Of a stretch of DNA of 64,000 bases, positions 49,288-59,191 are shown piece by piece; the first letter of the stretch is position 1; every line of letters begins with the position of its first letter. Location: NCBI RefSeq assembly GCF_001662485.1, contig NZ_JMTM01000017.1:124001-188000 (forward strand), in the 5' to 3' direction. Made by a program: the position numbers and the translations under genes. This stretch comes from Flavobacterium succinicans. GTDB lineage: Bacteria > Bacteroidota > Bacteroidia > Flavobacteriales > Flavobacteriaceae. The notes beneath the pieces were generated by a model that was given only the letters and a program-made list of their open reading frames with translations, was not told the DNA's origin and made no database searches.

Positions 49288-50955
49288 ATGAGAAATCCAA
49301 AATCAACAGTATTGAAAACAATTTTGGCTAATTTAAAATTAGCTCAATTTTCAAATGAAAACCCTGAAATTGAAGTGGATAAAATCATTGCGTTTAAAAA
49401 TGCTGATGCGGTTACCCGTCGAAAATTTGTAGGAGATGTAACGAAGTTTAGTTTGCTAACGGGACTAATTGGAACCTCAATGATTGGTTGTAAAAAAGAG
49501 AATGGGTCCAATGTTAAACCAATTTCTGATGGAAATACAGCACCAAAAAATGATAAAAAAGTGGTTATTATTGGAGCAGGTATGGCTGGCTTGAATGCAG
49601 CTTATCAATTAAGTAAATCAGGTATTAATGCTACGGTTTATGAAGGAAGTTTTCGTTTAGGTGGCCGTATTTTGACACATTATAATGATGCCTTACAAAT
49701 GGGGATTCATCCTGAATTTGGGGGTGATTTCATAGATTCTATTCATACAGATATGATTGAGCTGGCTAAGGAATTTAACTTAGAATTGGTGGATATGTAT
49801 GCCGAATCTAAAGCCGCAGGATTGGTTCATGAAACCTATTTTTTTGATGGAAGACATATTTCAGATGAAGAAATAATAAAAGAATTTAAAAAAATAGCAC
49901 CTAAAATACTCAAAGATGCCGAAAGTCTTGGAGAAAATTATAATACTCCCTCCGCTTTGGCTTTTGATAAAATGACTTTGTCAGCGTACATCAAATCTTT
50001 GAAATGTTCAAATTGGTTAAAAGAGGCTTTCACAGCAGCTTATATGGCTGAATTTGGTTTGGATACTTCAGAACAATCCGCTATAAATATGTTGGATATG
50101 ATTGATACTGATACTTCTAAAGGGTTCAAAATATTTGGCGATAGTGATGAAAAGTATAGAATTAAGGAAGGGAATTCAAAGTTGATTGAAAGTATTGCTT
50201 CTAAATTACCAGAACCTGTTGTTTTGAATGCAATGCTTAGTGCAATTTCCAAAAAGGAACAAAAATATATTTTGACTTTTAAAGATAATAAAGAGGTTGA
50301 GGCTGATTTCGTTATTGTTACTATCCCGTTCACGATGTTGAGGGACGTAAAAATTGATTTGCCTGAGTTGACTCCTGAAAAACTGAATTCGATTCAAGAA
50401 TTAGGATATGGTCAAAATAATAAATTGTTCATTGGATATGAGAATAGACCTTGGCGCGAAGGCAAAAACAAATTCTATGGCTACTTATTTCATAAGGATA
50501 TCCATGATGGCTGGGATTCTAGTAGTATAAAAAGTGTGAACAGTAACAAAGGCGTTTATTGCTGTTTCTTTGGAGGTGATGAGTCCATTCGTCTTTCTAA
50601 AATAGCCATAAATAATAAATATGCTCCAGCCAATCACATTTGGAAAACGGATTTGCCAAAAATTGAAATTAACCGATATATTAATGAATTAGACGAAGTG
50701 TTTCCAGGATCTAAAAAAGTGTATGCGAATAAACATGTTTTTGCTGCTTGGTCTACTTATCCTTGGGTAAAAGCGAGCTATACTTGCCCAAAAGCAGGAC
50801 AATGGAATACGGCTATGCTACATACAGCAGAACCTATTGGAAACGTATTTTTTGCAGGAGAACATTGTAGTAAAGATTTTCAAGGATTCATGAATGGAGC
50901 TGCGGAAACGGGTCGAAAAGCTGCTGATTCTATTGTTGCTAAAATGAAAAGTTAG
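49288..50955 (+). CDS. Exported FAD-dependent amine oxidase (Tat/lipoprotein signal)
   Basis: A 555-residue flavin monoamine oxidase-family protein. Residues 43-68 hold a twin-arginine signal TRRKFVGDVTKF with hydrophobic core and a lipobox-like end (SMIGC), after an unusually long 42-residue n-region. The FAD domain follows: VVIIGAGMAGLNAAYQLSKS, LGGRILTHYND, and the C-terminal FFAGEHCSKDFQGFMNGAAE. A folded FAD protein exported by Tat and lipid-anchored in the periplasm fits oxidation of an incoming amine. The substrate is unknown. Confidence 0.83.
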   Translation: MRNPKSTVLKTILANLKLAQFSNENPEIEVDKIIAFKNADAVTRRKFVGDVTKFSLLTGLIGTSMIGCKKENGSNVKPISDGNTAPKNDKKVVIIGAGMAGLNAAYQLSKSGINATVYEGSFRLGGRILTHYNDALQMGIHPEFGGDFIDSIHTDMIELAKEFNLELVDMYAESKAAGLVHETYFFDGRHISDEEIIKEFKKIAPKILKDAESLGENYNTPSALAFDKMTLSAYIKSLKCSNWLKEAFTAAYMAEFGLDTSEQSAINMLDMIDTDTSKGFKIFGDSDEKYRIKEGNSKLIESIASKLPEPVVLNAMLSAISKKEQKYILTFKDNKEVEADFVIVTIPFTMLRDVKIDLPELTPEKLNSIQELGYGQNNKLFIGYENRPWREGKNKFYGYLFHKDIHDGWDSSSIKSVNSNKGVYCCFFGGDESIRLSKIAINNKYAPANHIWKTDLPKIEINRYINELDEVFPGSKKVYANKHVFAAWSTYPWVKASYTCPKAGQWNTAMLHTAEPIGNVFFAGEHCSKDFQGFMNGAAETGRKAADSIVAKMKS

Positions 50956-51118
50956 TTTTGAAATTAGCTTAGGGAACTATTTATTTTTCTGGCTTTTATG
51001 GGCATTGAAATTATAATTATTCTGAAAACATACTCATAGTTTTTTACCGAACTATTTATTTTAAGCTATCCTCTCTAGAGTACTATTTTAATCATATTTT
51101 AACCAAACTATAAACCAA

Positions 51119-51973
51119 ATGAAAAAATTAAGTGTTATTGTAGCAATGCTACTTACTGGGGTCGTTTTTGCTCAAACGCAAGCGACCGATTCAACAAAAG
51201 CTGTTGTAGAACCTATAAAAGGAACTTGGGATCTAAATTTAGATCTAGCTTCAAGATATATATGGCGTGGACAATCCTGGGGTGGGAACTACCCTGTTGC
51301 GCAAATATATGGAACCTATAATGTGACCGATCGTTTTTCAGTAGGCTTTTGGGGAACGCATAACTTTAAAAAAGAATATTTTGATGAAAATGGCACCACT
51401 AAGGGGTATCGTGAGTTAGATCTTATTTTAAATTATACAGTGAGTGATTTTCTGACGGTTTCATTGCAACAATATTATTGGCCTTCTACAGATCGACAAG
51501 AGGGTACGTCCAACAAATTTTTTGATTGGGGAAACAGCAGTTCGAATACTCTTGATTTGATACTTATGTTTGATTTTTCGGAACACGGTTTGCCACTCTG
51601 GTTCACTTCTAGTACTTTTCTAGCAGGGAATGACTTTAAATATAAAGATGAATTTGATGAAAAAGGAAAACAAAATTACACCACCTACATGGAAGTTGGC
51701 TATAATTATGAGGCTCCTTTTGGGATTAACATAGCTCCTGTCGTAGGTGTAGTTTGGAATAACAAAGCGCAATATTATAATGCAGGAGATTATGACAAAC
51801 CTTCTTTTGTTAATCTTGGTGGTAAAATATCTAAGGAAATAAAATTATCAGAAAGCGTAGTAATGCCAATTTGGTTAAGTTACACTTACAATGCCACTGA
51901 GGCTAGAGAAAACCTTGGTTTTTTAAATCATCAGTTCCTAGTTGCGGGAGTAACATTTTCTCTTTCTAAGTAA
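51119..51973 (+). CDS. TorF-family putative porin
   Basis: A 284-residue outer membrane protein with signal peptide (SVIVAMLLTGVVFAQ) and barrel strands LDLASRYIWRGQSWG, FSVGFWGTHNF, ELDLILNYTVSDF, NTLDLILMFDFS, YMEVGYNYEAPFG and the final FLVAGVTFSLSK. R-Y-x-W-R-G near the N-terminus is the TorF-type marker. Its place after the amine oxidase suggests that it admits the pathway substrate, which is inference. Confidence 0.78.
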   Translation: MKKLSVIVAMLLTGVVFAQTQATDSTKAVVEPIKGTWDLNLDLASRYIWRGQSWGGNYPVAQIYGTYNVTDRFSVGFWGTHNFKKEYFDENGTTKGYRELDLILNYTVSDFLTVSLQQYYWPSTDRQEGTSNKFFDWGNSSSNTLDLILMFDFSEHGLPLWFTSSTFLAGNDFKYKDEFDEKGKQNYTTYMEVGYNYEAPFGINIAPVVGVVWNNKAQYYNAGDYDKPSFVNLGGKISKEIKLSESVVMPIWLSYTYNATEARENLGFLNHQFLVAGVTFSLSK

Positions 51974-52020
51974 ATTGTAGTTTTTTTGCCCTTTATTTTT
52001 TATATTATTTTTTGAAAAAA

Positions 52021-52058
52021 TACCCCTTAAAGATTAATCATTAAGGGGTATTCCTTTA
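52021..52058 (+). terminator. Hairpin terminator after the porin gene
   Basis: Perfect arms TACCCCTTAA and TTAAGGGGTA with a 10-base loop, then a T-rich stretch without a clean T run. Confidence 0.6.
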
Positions 52059-52345
52059 TTAAATCCAAAAGGATTGTTTGTTTTATATTTATGAAAATGA
52101 AGCTTTTAAGACTAATCTGAAGTAGGAAAGGTTAAAAATTGCCCGAAATTGACTGATATTTAGTTAGATAAAGTATTCATTATGTAGAAGAAACGAAAAC
52201 GTAAGTGTATCTTTATCACACTAGTTTCAAGAACTGGGCGATTGTGCTTTATCTGAAAAATAAACGGTTTTTTTTACAAGAATCGAGATGAGGGATTCTT
52301 TTTTTAGTGTTTTTATAAATTTAATAAGAGGATAGAAACAAGCAT

Positions 52346-52380
52346 AAAAAAAAGGCAATTTATATATAATTGCCTTTTTT
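52346..52380. terminator. Bidirectional terminator next to rny
   Basis: AAAAAAGGCAATT and AATTGCCTTTTTT form a perfect 13-bp stem with a 7-base loop and give a T run on both strands. It lies 17 bases after the rny stop codon. Confidence 0.85.
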
Positions 52381-52397
52381 CTTGAGATAAATATATT

Positions 52398-53963
52398 TTA
52401 TTTAGCAATATTAACAGCTCTAGTTTCCCTAATCACAGTAACTTTTACTTGTCCTGGATAGGTCATTTCCGTTTGAATTTTTTGTGAAATTTCAAAAGAC
52501 AAAGATGCTGCGTTGTCATCAGAAACTTTTTCACTTTCTACGATTACACGTAATTCTCTACCGGCTTGAATAGCGTAAGCATTTTTTACACCAGTAAAGC
52601 CATAGGCTACCTCTTCTAAATCTTTTAAACGTTGTATATAAGAATCTAATACTTGTCTTCTAGCTCCTGGTCTAGCACCTGAAATAGCATCACAAACCTG
52701 AATGATTGGTGATAGCAAAGATTTCATTTCAATTTCATCGTGGTGGGCACCAATGGCGTTGCATACTTCTTCTTTTTCGCCGTATTTCTCAGCCCATTGC
52801 ATTCCTAATAAGGCGTGAGGTAAATCGCTTTCAGCATCTGGTACTTTTCCGATATCGTGCAGTAAACCAGCTCTTTTCGCTAGTTTAACATTTAAGCCTA
52901 GTTCGGCAGCCATGATACCACACAACTTAGATACTTCACGTGAGTGTTGTAGTAAGTTTTGTCCGTATGAAGAACGATATTTCATACGACCTACTACTTT
53001 AATTAATTCAGGGTGTAATCCGTGGATTCCTAAATCGATAACTGTGCGTTTACCAACTTCAATGATTTCGTCATCAATTTGTTTTGTTGTTTTTGCTACA
53101 ACTTCTTCAATTCTTGCTGGGTGAATACGTCCGTCAGTAACTAATTTGTGTAAGGATAGACGAGCAATTTCTCTACGAACAGGGTCAAAACAAGAAAGAA
53201 TAATCGCTTCTGGAGTATCGTCAACAATGATTTCTACACCGGTAGCAGCTTCGAGCGCTCTAATGTTTCTACCTTCACGTCCAATGATTCTTCCTTTAAC
53301 ATCGTCAGATTCAATATTGAATACTGAAACGCAATTTTCTACAGCTTCTTCAGTACCTACACGTTGAATGGTATTGATGATGATTTTTTTAGCTTCTTGT
53401 TGCGCAGTAAGTTTTGCCTCTTCAATTGTTTCTTGAATATGAGACATTGCTTTAGATTTCGCTTCAGCTTTTAATCCTTCAACTAATTGTTCTTTTGCTT
53501 CTTCGGCTGACAATCCAGAGATTACTTCTAGCTGTTGTAATTGGCTTTTGTGTAGTTTTTCAACTTCTACTTGTTTTTTATCAAGAACTTCGATTTTAGC
53601 TTGGAATTCTGCTTTTTTGGCTTCGAAATCGTCATTGATTTTTTTAGCTTTAGACAATTCGCTTGAAACTTGAGATTCTTTATCACGAACTCTTTTTTCT
53701 ACTTCGGCTACTTTTTTGTCTCTAGCCAAAATCACTTGCTCGTGTTCTGATTTCAATTCAATAAATTTCTCTTTAGCTTGAAGAATTTTGTCTTTTTTAA
53801 TGTTTTCAGCTTCTAAATTGGCGTCTTTTAAAATGGAAGAGGCCTCTTTTTTAGCATTTTTTATCAAATTGGAAATATTGCTTTTTTCGATGATTTTGGC
53901 TATACCAAAACCAGCTGCAATGCCTATAATTCCTGAAACAATTATTAATAATGTACTATCCAT
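52398..53963 (-). CDS. rny: Ribonuclease Y
   Basis: A 521-residue membrane-anchored endoribonuclease: N-terminal helix [19 protein letters not shown], long coiled coil (about 30-200), KH domain [21 protein letters not shown], and HD domain with [24 protein letters not shown] (His-Asp) and GAHHDEIEM. It initiates mRNA decay at the inner membrane. Full length. The genes zapA and 6S RNA lie upstream on the same strand. Confidence 0.95.
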   Translation of the reverse strand: MDSTLLIIVSGIIGIAAGFGIAKIIEKSNISNLIKNAKKEASSILKDANLEAENIKKDKILQAKEKFIELKSEHEQVILARDKKVAEVEKRVRDKESQVSSELSKAKKINDDFEAKKAEFQAKIEVLDKKQVEVEKLHKSQLQQLEVISGLSAEEAKEQLVEGLKAEAKSKAMSHIQETIEEAKLTAQQEAKKIIINTIQRVGTEEAVENCVSVFNIESDDVKGRIIGREGRNIRALEAATGVEIIVDDTPEAIILSCFDPVRREIARLSLHKLVTDGRIHPARIEEVVAKTTKQIDDEIIEVGKRTVIDLGIHGLHPELIKVVGRMKYRSSYGQNLLQHSREVSKLCGIMAAELGLNVKLAKRAGLLHDIGKVPDAESDLPHALLGMQWAEKYGEKEEVCNAIGAHHDEIEMKSLLSPIIQVCDAISGARPGARRQVLDSYIQRLKDLEEVAYGFTGVKNAYAIQAGRELRVIVESEKVSDDNAASLSFEISQKIQTEMTYPGQVKVTVIRETRAVNIAK

Positions 53964-53982
53964 CTGTGTTTAAATTATATAT

Positions 53983-54150
53983 AAAAAAAAACCTACATTA
54001 GCGGGATTGTATAAACTCGAAAAGACAAGTTTTGAGCTAACTCGTTGTTCAAGCTTCCAAACTGAATTGGCTTGCTATAGTAACGATGATTCGCTCATTC
54101 TAAATTGTTAGTGTTGAGTTTATCAAATAAGAACTAATGTAGGCAGTATC
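53983..54150 (-). ncRNA. ssrS: 6S RNA (6S-Flavo type)
   Basis: On the minus strand the RNA opens and closes with the complementary ends CCTACATTAG and CTAATGTAGG, next GATAAACTC pairs with GAGTTTATAC, and a large, mostly single-stranded central bubble lies between with a terminal hairpin. This is the layout of 6S RNA, which binds and inhibits sigma-A/sigma-70 RNA polymerase holoenzyme. The 3' end runs into a T run (53989-53982), and the place between zapA and rny is the usual one in Flavobacteriia. Confidence 0.85.
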
Positions 54151-54171
54151 TTAATCTTTTGTAAGAACGTT

Positions 54172-54462
54172 TTAATCGAGATATTGATCTAAAACTGCAT
54201 TGATTTTTTGCAATCTATCAATGGTTTCGCTACCATTCATTGCGTTGTCAATTTGTTTTTGTTCAACTTGTGAGGCAAACTGTAAAGCACACATGGCTAA
54301 AACATCTTGTTTGTCTCGAACGGCATAATTTTCTTCAAATTGCTTAATCATCATATCTATTTTTTTCGAAGCGCTTCGCAACCCTTCTTCTTGAGAGGCG
54401 TCTACCGTTAGCGGGTAAACTCTATCTGCAATTGATATTTTTATTTTAAGCTTTTCTTCCAT
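54172..54462 (-). CDS. zapA: Cell division protein ZapA
   Basis: A 96-residue FtsZ-associated protein: KIKISIADRVYPLTVDASQEEGLRSASKKID is the ZapA globular domain, followed by LAMCALQFASQVEQ and a C-terminal coiled-coil helix. It cross-links FtsZ filaments. It lies 3 bases after the upstream coiled-coil gene and just before 6S RNA. Confidence 0.9.
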   Translation of the reverse strand: MEEKLKIKISIADRVYPLTVDASQEEGLRSASKKIDMMIKQFEENYAVRDKQDVLAMCALQFASQVEQKQIDNAMNGSETIDRLQKINAVLDQYLD

Positions 54463-54465
54463 GTT

Positions 54466-54756
54466 TTAATCTGATAACTGAGCTATACAGTAATCAATTT
54501 CACGAATTAATGAATTTATTTTAAGCTTTGTATCTCTTTTATTATCGTCACTGCCTAGTAATGAATTGGCAATTTTGAGTGTTTCATAGTGTTTTTTTAG
54601 CACTTCAATCTCTTCAGACTGCTGGGATATGATTTGTGTTGCTTCTGTTAATCTTCCTCTCAACTCTAGATTGTTTTTTTCTAGATTTTTTATTTTAGAA
54701 AAAAGTTTTACAATCTTATTTTCAAGAGTATCAATTATTTCTGCAATTACACTCAT
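54466..54756 (-). CDS. Conserved coiled-coil protein upstream of zapA
   Basis: A 96-residue protein that is almost wholly a coiled coil (LENKIVKLFSKIKNLEKNN, SQQSEEIEVLKKHYETLK), with a conserved C-terminal stretch KINSLIREIDYCIAQL. A small coiled-coil gene in this place is usual in Flavobacteriia. Position and shape suggest a ZapA/ZapB-like partner in division; this is inference. The two genes are separated by 3 bases and surely co-transcribed. Confidence 0.8.
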   Translation of the reverse strand: MSVIAEIIDTLENKIVKLFSKIKNLEKNNLELRGRLTEATQIISQQSEEIEVLKKHYETLKIANSLLGSDDNKRDTKLKINSLIREIDYCIAQLSD

Positions 54757-54932
54757 TTTATAACCAATTCATTTCTTAATCTTACAAAGTTAGTATTCCT
54801 TTTTATTATTGCAATATTTTAGGTGTTTTTTTGTGCTAAAATAATTAAATAGTTGATAATCAATTTATAATCTAAACAATTTGTTTTGTTTTGAGTTTTG
54901 TTTCTTTTGGTTATCTTAGCAAAAATATTAAA

Positions 54933-56633
54933 ATGAAGAAATTCTGTTTTTTGTTGTTTTTTTGTCATGCCTTAGTGGCTCAAGAGAAGTATCCTAAAGA
55001 TTATTTTAGACCACCATTAGATATACCGATGCAATTATCGGGAAATTTTGGTGAATTACGCCCGAACCATTTTCATGCAGGGTTTGATTATAAAACCCAA
55101 CAGCGTGAAGGATTGCCGGTTTATGCTGCTGCTGATGGTTATGTTTCTAGAATCAAAATCTCAACTTTTGGAAATGGAAAGACGATATATATTACTCATC
55201 CTAATGGATATACCACCGTATATGCGCATTTGCAAAAAGCAGTTGGATCAATTCAAGAGTTAATAAAAAGAAGACAGTATGAGGAAAAATCATTCGAAGT
55301 AGAGATTTTTTTAAAACCTAATGAATTATCAATTTCCAAAGGACAATTGATTGCTCTTTCTGGAAATACAGGTGCTTCAGAAGGGCCACATCTTCATTTT
55401 GAAATAAGAGATTCTAAAACTGAATTTATTATTAATCCTTTGTTTTTTGGATTTGATTCTTTTTTAAAGGATACCAAAAAACCACAAGTTGCCGCGGTTT
55501 ATGCTTTTCCTTTGGATAGCCAAACTAGCGTGAATCAGTCTTTACGACCAATACCTATTAATTTAACCTTGCAAAAAGATGGGACTTATCTTGCAGATCC
55601 TGTTTTAGCCCAAGGGAAAATTGGTTTTGGAATCATTGCCACTGATATGGATGATGTTTCTTTTAATAAAAATGGTGTTTTTGACGTACAAGCTTTTTAC
55701 AATGGTAGCCCTATTTATGGGTATCAATTTGGGACGTATTCGTTTGATGAAATGCGTTATGTGAATGTTTTGATAGATTATCCGAAATACAAAAAATCGC
55801 AACAGCGTATTCAACGATTGTTTCGAAATGCACCTTTCGATTTGAGCATTATAAAAACCGATGACAATAATGGTGTAATATCAATAGTTCCTAATTTGTC
55901 GGGTACTTATCGTATTGAGGTCGCTGATTTTTTTAATAATAAAACAGTAATTTCTATCCCAATAGCTTATGATGTAAAGGCTGCTATAATTCCAAAAGAA
56001 GCGACTCCTTCAAATTATTTTATTAAAGCAAAAAAAGAATATATTTTTGAAAAGGATAATTGGACTGTGACTTTTCCTGCCCATACTTTTTATGATGATT
56101 TTGATTTGAATCTTTCTGTAGCTAATAAAGTTTTGACATTGCATGATGATAGTGTTCCTGTACATTCTAATTTTTCGATTCAAGTTCAGGATTCTACTCA
56201 TACAACATTAGAAAAAGAAAAAATGTTTTTAGGTAGGATAGAAGGTGGGCGTATTTCTTATAATCTAACCACTATAAAAGAGAATACCTTTACTACTAAG
56301 GTAAAAACTTTAGGAAAATATGGTCTTGTTTTGGATAATGTAAATCCTATAATTAGCATTAGCAAACCTATAGAAGGGAAATGGATTACTGCTCAAAAAG
56401 AGTTAAAACTCGCTATTTATGATGCTTTATCTGGAATTAAATCGTACAATGCTTATTTGAATGATCAATGGATTTTGATGGAATATGACAATAAAACTAG
56501 ACAACTTACCCATGATTTTAGTGATGGAATTGTAGCTGAAGGGGCGAACATTCTTAAAGTAATTGTGGTGGACCAAATGGGTAATTCTACTACCTTTGAA
56601 ACACGTTTTTTTAGAAGTCAAATCATTAAATAG
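54933..56633 (+). CDS. M23-family metallopeptidase (LytM domain)
   Basis: A 566-residue exported protein: signal peptide FCFLLFFCHALVAQ, then the LytM domain with FHAGFDYKTQ (His, Asp), GYTTVYAHLQ and GPHLHFEIRD (H-x-H), all zinc ligands kept, so it should be an active peptidoglycan endopeptidase. The remaining 350 residues are beta-rich and unassigned. The start is ATG 54933; the longer frame adds no signal-like sequence. It is followed 8 bases later by a TonB-dependent receptor. Confidence 0.9.
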   Translation: MKKFCFLLFFCHALVAQEKYPKDYFRPPLDIPMQLSGNFGELRPNHFHAGFDYKTQQREGLPVYAAADGYVSRIKISTFGNGKTIYITHPNGYTTVYAHLQKAVGSIQELIKRRQYEEKSFEVEIFLKPNELSISKGQLIALSGNTGASEGPHLHFEIRDSKTEFIINPLFFGFDSFLKDTKKPQVAAVYAFPLDSQTSVNQSLRPIPINLTLQKDGTYLADPVLAQGKIGFGIIATDMDDVSFNKNGVFDVQAFYNGSPIYGYQFGTYSFDEMRYVNVLIDYPKYKKSQQRIQRLFRNAPFDLSIIKTDDNNGVISIVPNLSGTYRIEVADFFNNKTVISIPIAYDVKAAIIPKEATPSNYFIKAKKEYIFEKDNWTVTFPAHTFYDDFDLNLSVANKVLTLHDDSVPVHSNFSIQVQDSTHTTLEKEKMFLGRIEGGRISYNLTTIKENTFTTKVKTLGKYGLVLDNVNPIISISKPIEGKWITAQKELKLAIYDALSGIKSYNAYLNDQWILMEYDNKTRQLTHDFSDGIVAEGANILKVIVVDQMGNSTTFETRFFRSQIIK

Positions 56634-56641
56634 TTTTTCGC

Positions 56642-59107
56642 TTGAAAATAGTTCAAATCTGCATTTTTTTTACCCTTTTTTTTATTGGGTTTCCTGTGTT
56701 TTCTCAAAAAGGAAAATTGCAAGGATTTATTTTAGACGATAAAAAGCAACCTATTAATGATGTAAATGTTGCTATTCAAGGACTAACTTCACAAACCAAC
56801 ACCAAAGGCTTTTACTCCTTATTGATTCCTTCAAATGAAAAAGTAACGGTCGTTTTTAGTCATATTTCATTCAAGAAAGCGACATTAGTTTTAACGGTAG
56901 CACCCAACGAAGTGGTTGATTTTAATTTGGTATTGAACCAGAAAGAAGAACAAATGGGGGAAGTGTTTGTAAATGCCAACAACAAAAAAAGGATTCAAGG
57001 GATTTTGACTATAGATCCAGCTACTCTTAAGAATATTCCTGGAGCCAATCCCGGAATAGAAAATGTTTTAAAATCTTTGGCAGGTGTAAATTCTAATAAC
57101 GAATTAAGTTCCCAATACGCGGTTCGCGGAGGTAATTACGATGAAAATTTAGTTTATGTCAACGAAGTAGAAGTGTATCGTCCTTTTTTGATTCGATCAG
57201 GACAACAAGAAGGCTTGAGTTTTACTAATACAGATTTGATTCAAAATATTGATTTCTCAGCAGGTGGATTTCAAGCTAAATTTGGAGATAAGTTATCTTC
57301 TGTTTTAGATATAACGTATAGAAAACCGACTCAATTTGGGGCAACTGTTGAAGCTAGTTTTTTAGGAGGAAGCGCCTCTTTGGATTTGATTTCAAAAGAT
57401 AAACGCTGGACAGCTATTACAGGGGTTCGTTATAGAAATAACAGTTTATTGGTAAAAAGTCAAGAAACACAAACCAATTATACGCCATCTTTTGTTGACG
57501 TTCAAACTGCCATTAACTTCCAAGCTTCTTCAAAATGGCAGTGGAGTTTTTTAGGAAATATTTCTCAAAACAAGTACAATTATAAACCACTTACTCGTCA
57601 AACTAATTTTGGTACAATAGATAAGCCGCAAGCATTGTTGGTTTTTTATGAAGGGCAAGAACGCGATCAGTATCAAACTTTTTTTGGAGCGCTAAAAACT
57701 ACTTTTAAGGCTTCCGATGTATCAACGTATAAATTTGTTGGTGCTGTTTTTCATACTTTGGAAAAAGAACATTTTGATATTTTGGCAGCCTATCGTTTGG
57801 CTGAAATAGATACGAATATTGGCTCTGAAACCTTGGGCGATGTAACTTTTTCAAGAGGAATAGGTTCGCAATTGAATCATGCTCGCAATGATTTGGATGC
57901 CTTAATTGCTAATGCTGAGTTTAAAGGTATTCATGATTGGAAAAATAATCTTGTCGAGTGGGGAGTAAAATACACTCGAGAATCTATTCGAGATAGAATT
58001 AATGAATGGGAAGTGATTGATTCTGCTGGGTTTTCGTTGAATCCACCGCGTTTTCTACCCAAAAAAGACGAACCCTACACTACTTATAATGGTCCTTTGG
58101 TTCCTTATCAAGATGTAAGAGCTATTAACTTTAATACGATCAATCGTTTTTCGGGCTATTTGCAATGGAGTCGAAAAGCCAATTTAGGTACTAGTTTGGT
58201 TTGGTATAATTTGGGGGTTAGAATGCATAGTTGGCAAGTTTTAGGGGGCTATATTTCAGGAGAGCAGCAATTTACGGTTAGTCCAAGAGCTCAGTTTACC
58301 ATTAAGCCCAATGCTAAAGCGAATCTTTTGTTTCGATTGTCAGGAGGAATGTACCATCAACCGCCTTCTTATAGAGAGCTTCGGGATAGGGATGGGGTGG
58401 TTCAGCCCAACGTTAAGGCACAACAATCAATACACGTAGTTCTTGGCAATGATTATAGCTTTAATTTATGGAGTCGTCCTTTTAAATTAATCACTGAACT
58501 TTATTATAAATCATTGTCGGATGTCAATACTTATACCATCGACAATGTTAGAATTCGTTATCAAGCCAACAATGATGCAAAAGCTTATGCCAAAGGAATA
58601 GATGTGAGGTGGAATGGAGAGTTTGTGCCAGGTACAGAATCTTGGATAAGTTTCGGATATTTGAAAACCGAGGAAAGTAGTAATGGAAAAGGATTTATTG
58701 CTCGCCCCACAGATCAACGATTAAAGTTTGCGATGCTGTTTCAAGATTATATGCCTAATATTCCGAGTGTGAAATTGTATCTCAATTTGGTTTACAATAC
58801 GGGCTTACCGGGCGGTTCTCCGTCTTATGCTGATCCTTATTTGTATCAAAACAGACTTAGAGATTACCGTCGTGCCGATGTTGGGTTTTCGAAACTTTTA
58901 GTCGATAGAAGCGCTTCTAGGCACTATGGGAAATGGGCTGATGGTTTTCAAGAACTGGCTATTGGTGTTGAAGTATTTAATATTTTTAACAATCAAAATG
59001 CTATTACTAATACTTGGGTGCGTGATGTTTATACCAAAGTTCAATATGGGATTCCTAATTATATGACGACTAGAGTTTTTAACATCAAGTTAAATGCACG
59101 TTTTTAA
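56642..59107 (+). CDS. TonB-dependent receptor with carboxypeptidase-like domain
   Basis: An 821-residue outer membrane receptor: signal peptide ICIFFTLFFIGFPVFSQ, carboxypeptidase-regulatory-like domain (LQGFILDDKKQPINDVNVAI), plug (NVLKSLAGVNSNNELSSQYAVRGG) and a 22-strand-type barrel ending VFNIKLNARF. The start is TTG 56642, the only one that keeps the signal peptide. The substrate is unknown; adjacency to the M23 peptidase suggests one transcription unit. Confidence 0.9.
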   Translation: MKIVQICIFFTLFFIGFPVFSQKGKLQGFILDDKKQPINDVNVAIQGLTSQTNTKGFYSLLIPSNEKVTVVFSHISFKKATLVLTVAPNEVVDFNLVLNQKEEQMGEVFVNANNKKRIQGILTIDPATLKNIPGANPGIENVLKSLAGVNSNNELSSQYAVRGGNYDENLVYVNEVEVYRPFLIRSGQQEGLSFTNTDLIQNIDFSAGGFQAKFGDKLSSVLDITYRKPTQFGATVEASFLGGSASLDLISKDKRWTAITGVRYRNNSLLVKSQETQTNYTPSFVDVQTAINFQASSKWQWSFLGNISQNKYNYKPLTRQTNFGTIDKPQALLVFYEGQERDQYQTFFGALKTTFKASDVSTYKFVGAVFHTLEKEHFDILAAYRLAEIDTNIGSETLGDVTFSRGIGSQLNHARNDLDALIANAEFKGIHDWKNNLVEWGVKYTRESIRDRINEWEVIDSAGFSLNPPRFLPKKDEPYTTYNGPLVPYQDVRAINFNTINRFSGYLQWSRKANLGTSLVWYNLGVRMHSWQVLGGYISGEQQFTVSPRAQFTIKPNAKANLLFRLSGGMYHQPPSYRELRDRDGVVQPNVKAQQSIHVVLGNDYSFNLWSRPFKLITELYYKSLSDVNTYTIDNVRIRYQANNDAKAYAKGIDVRWNGEFVPGTESWISFGYLKTEESSNGKGFIARPTDQRLKFAMLFQDYMPNIPSVKLYLNLVYNTGLPGGSPSYADPYLYQNRLRDYRRADVGFSKLLVDRSASRHYGKWADGFQELAIGVEVFNIFNNQNAITNTWVRDVYTKVQYGIPNYMTTRVFNIKLNARF

Positions 59108-59191
59108 TCACTCTTCCTTTCATTTTTACCGCCAAATTCAAAACATTAAGTGTAAGGTTTTGTTAGAATTGTTTACTTTTGAAAATAAATA

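Larger units (their letters stand above)
51974..52397. other. Gene-free region between porin and rny
   Basis: 424 AT-rich bases between two convergent genes. It holds a hairpin terminator for the porin (52021-52058) and a bidirectional one near rny (52346-52380). Between them I see no ORF, repeat or RNA structure that I can support. Confidence 0.6.
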
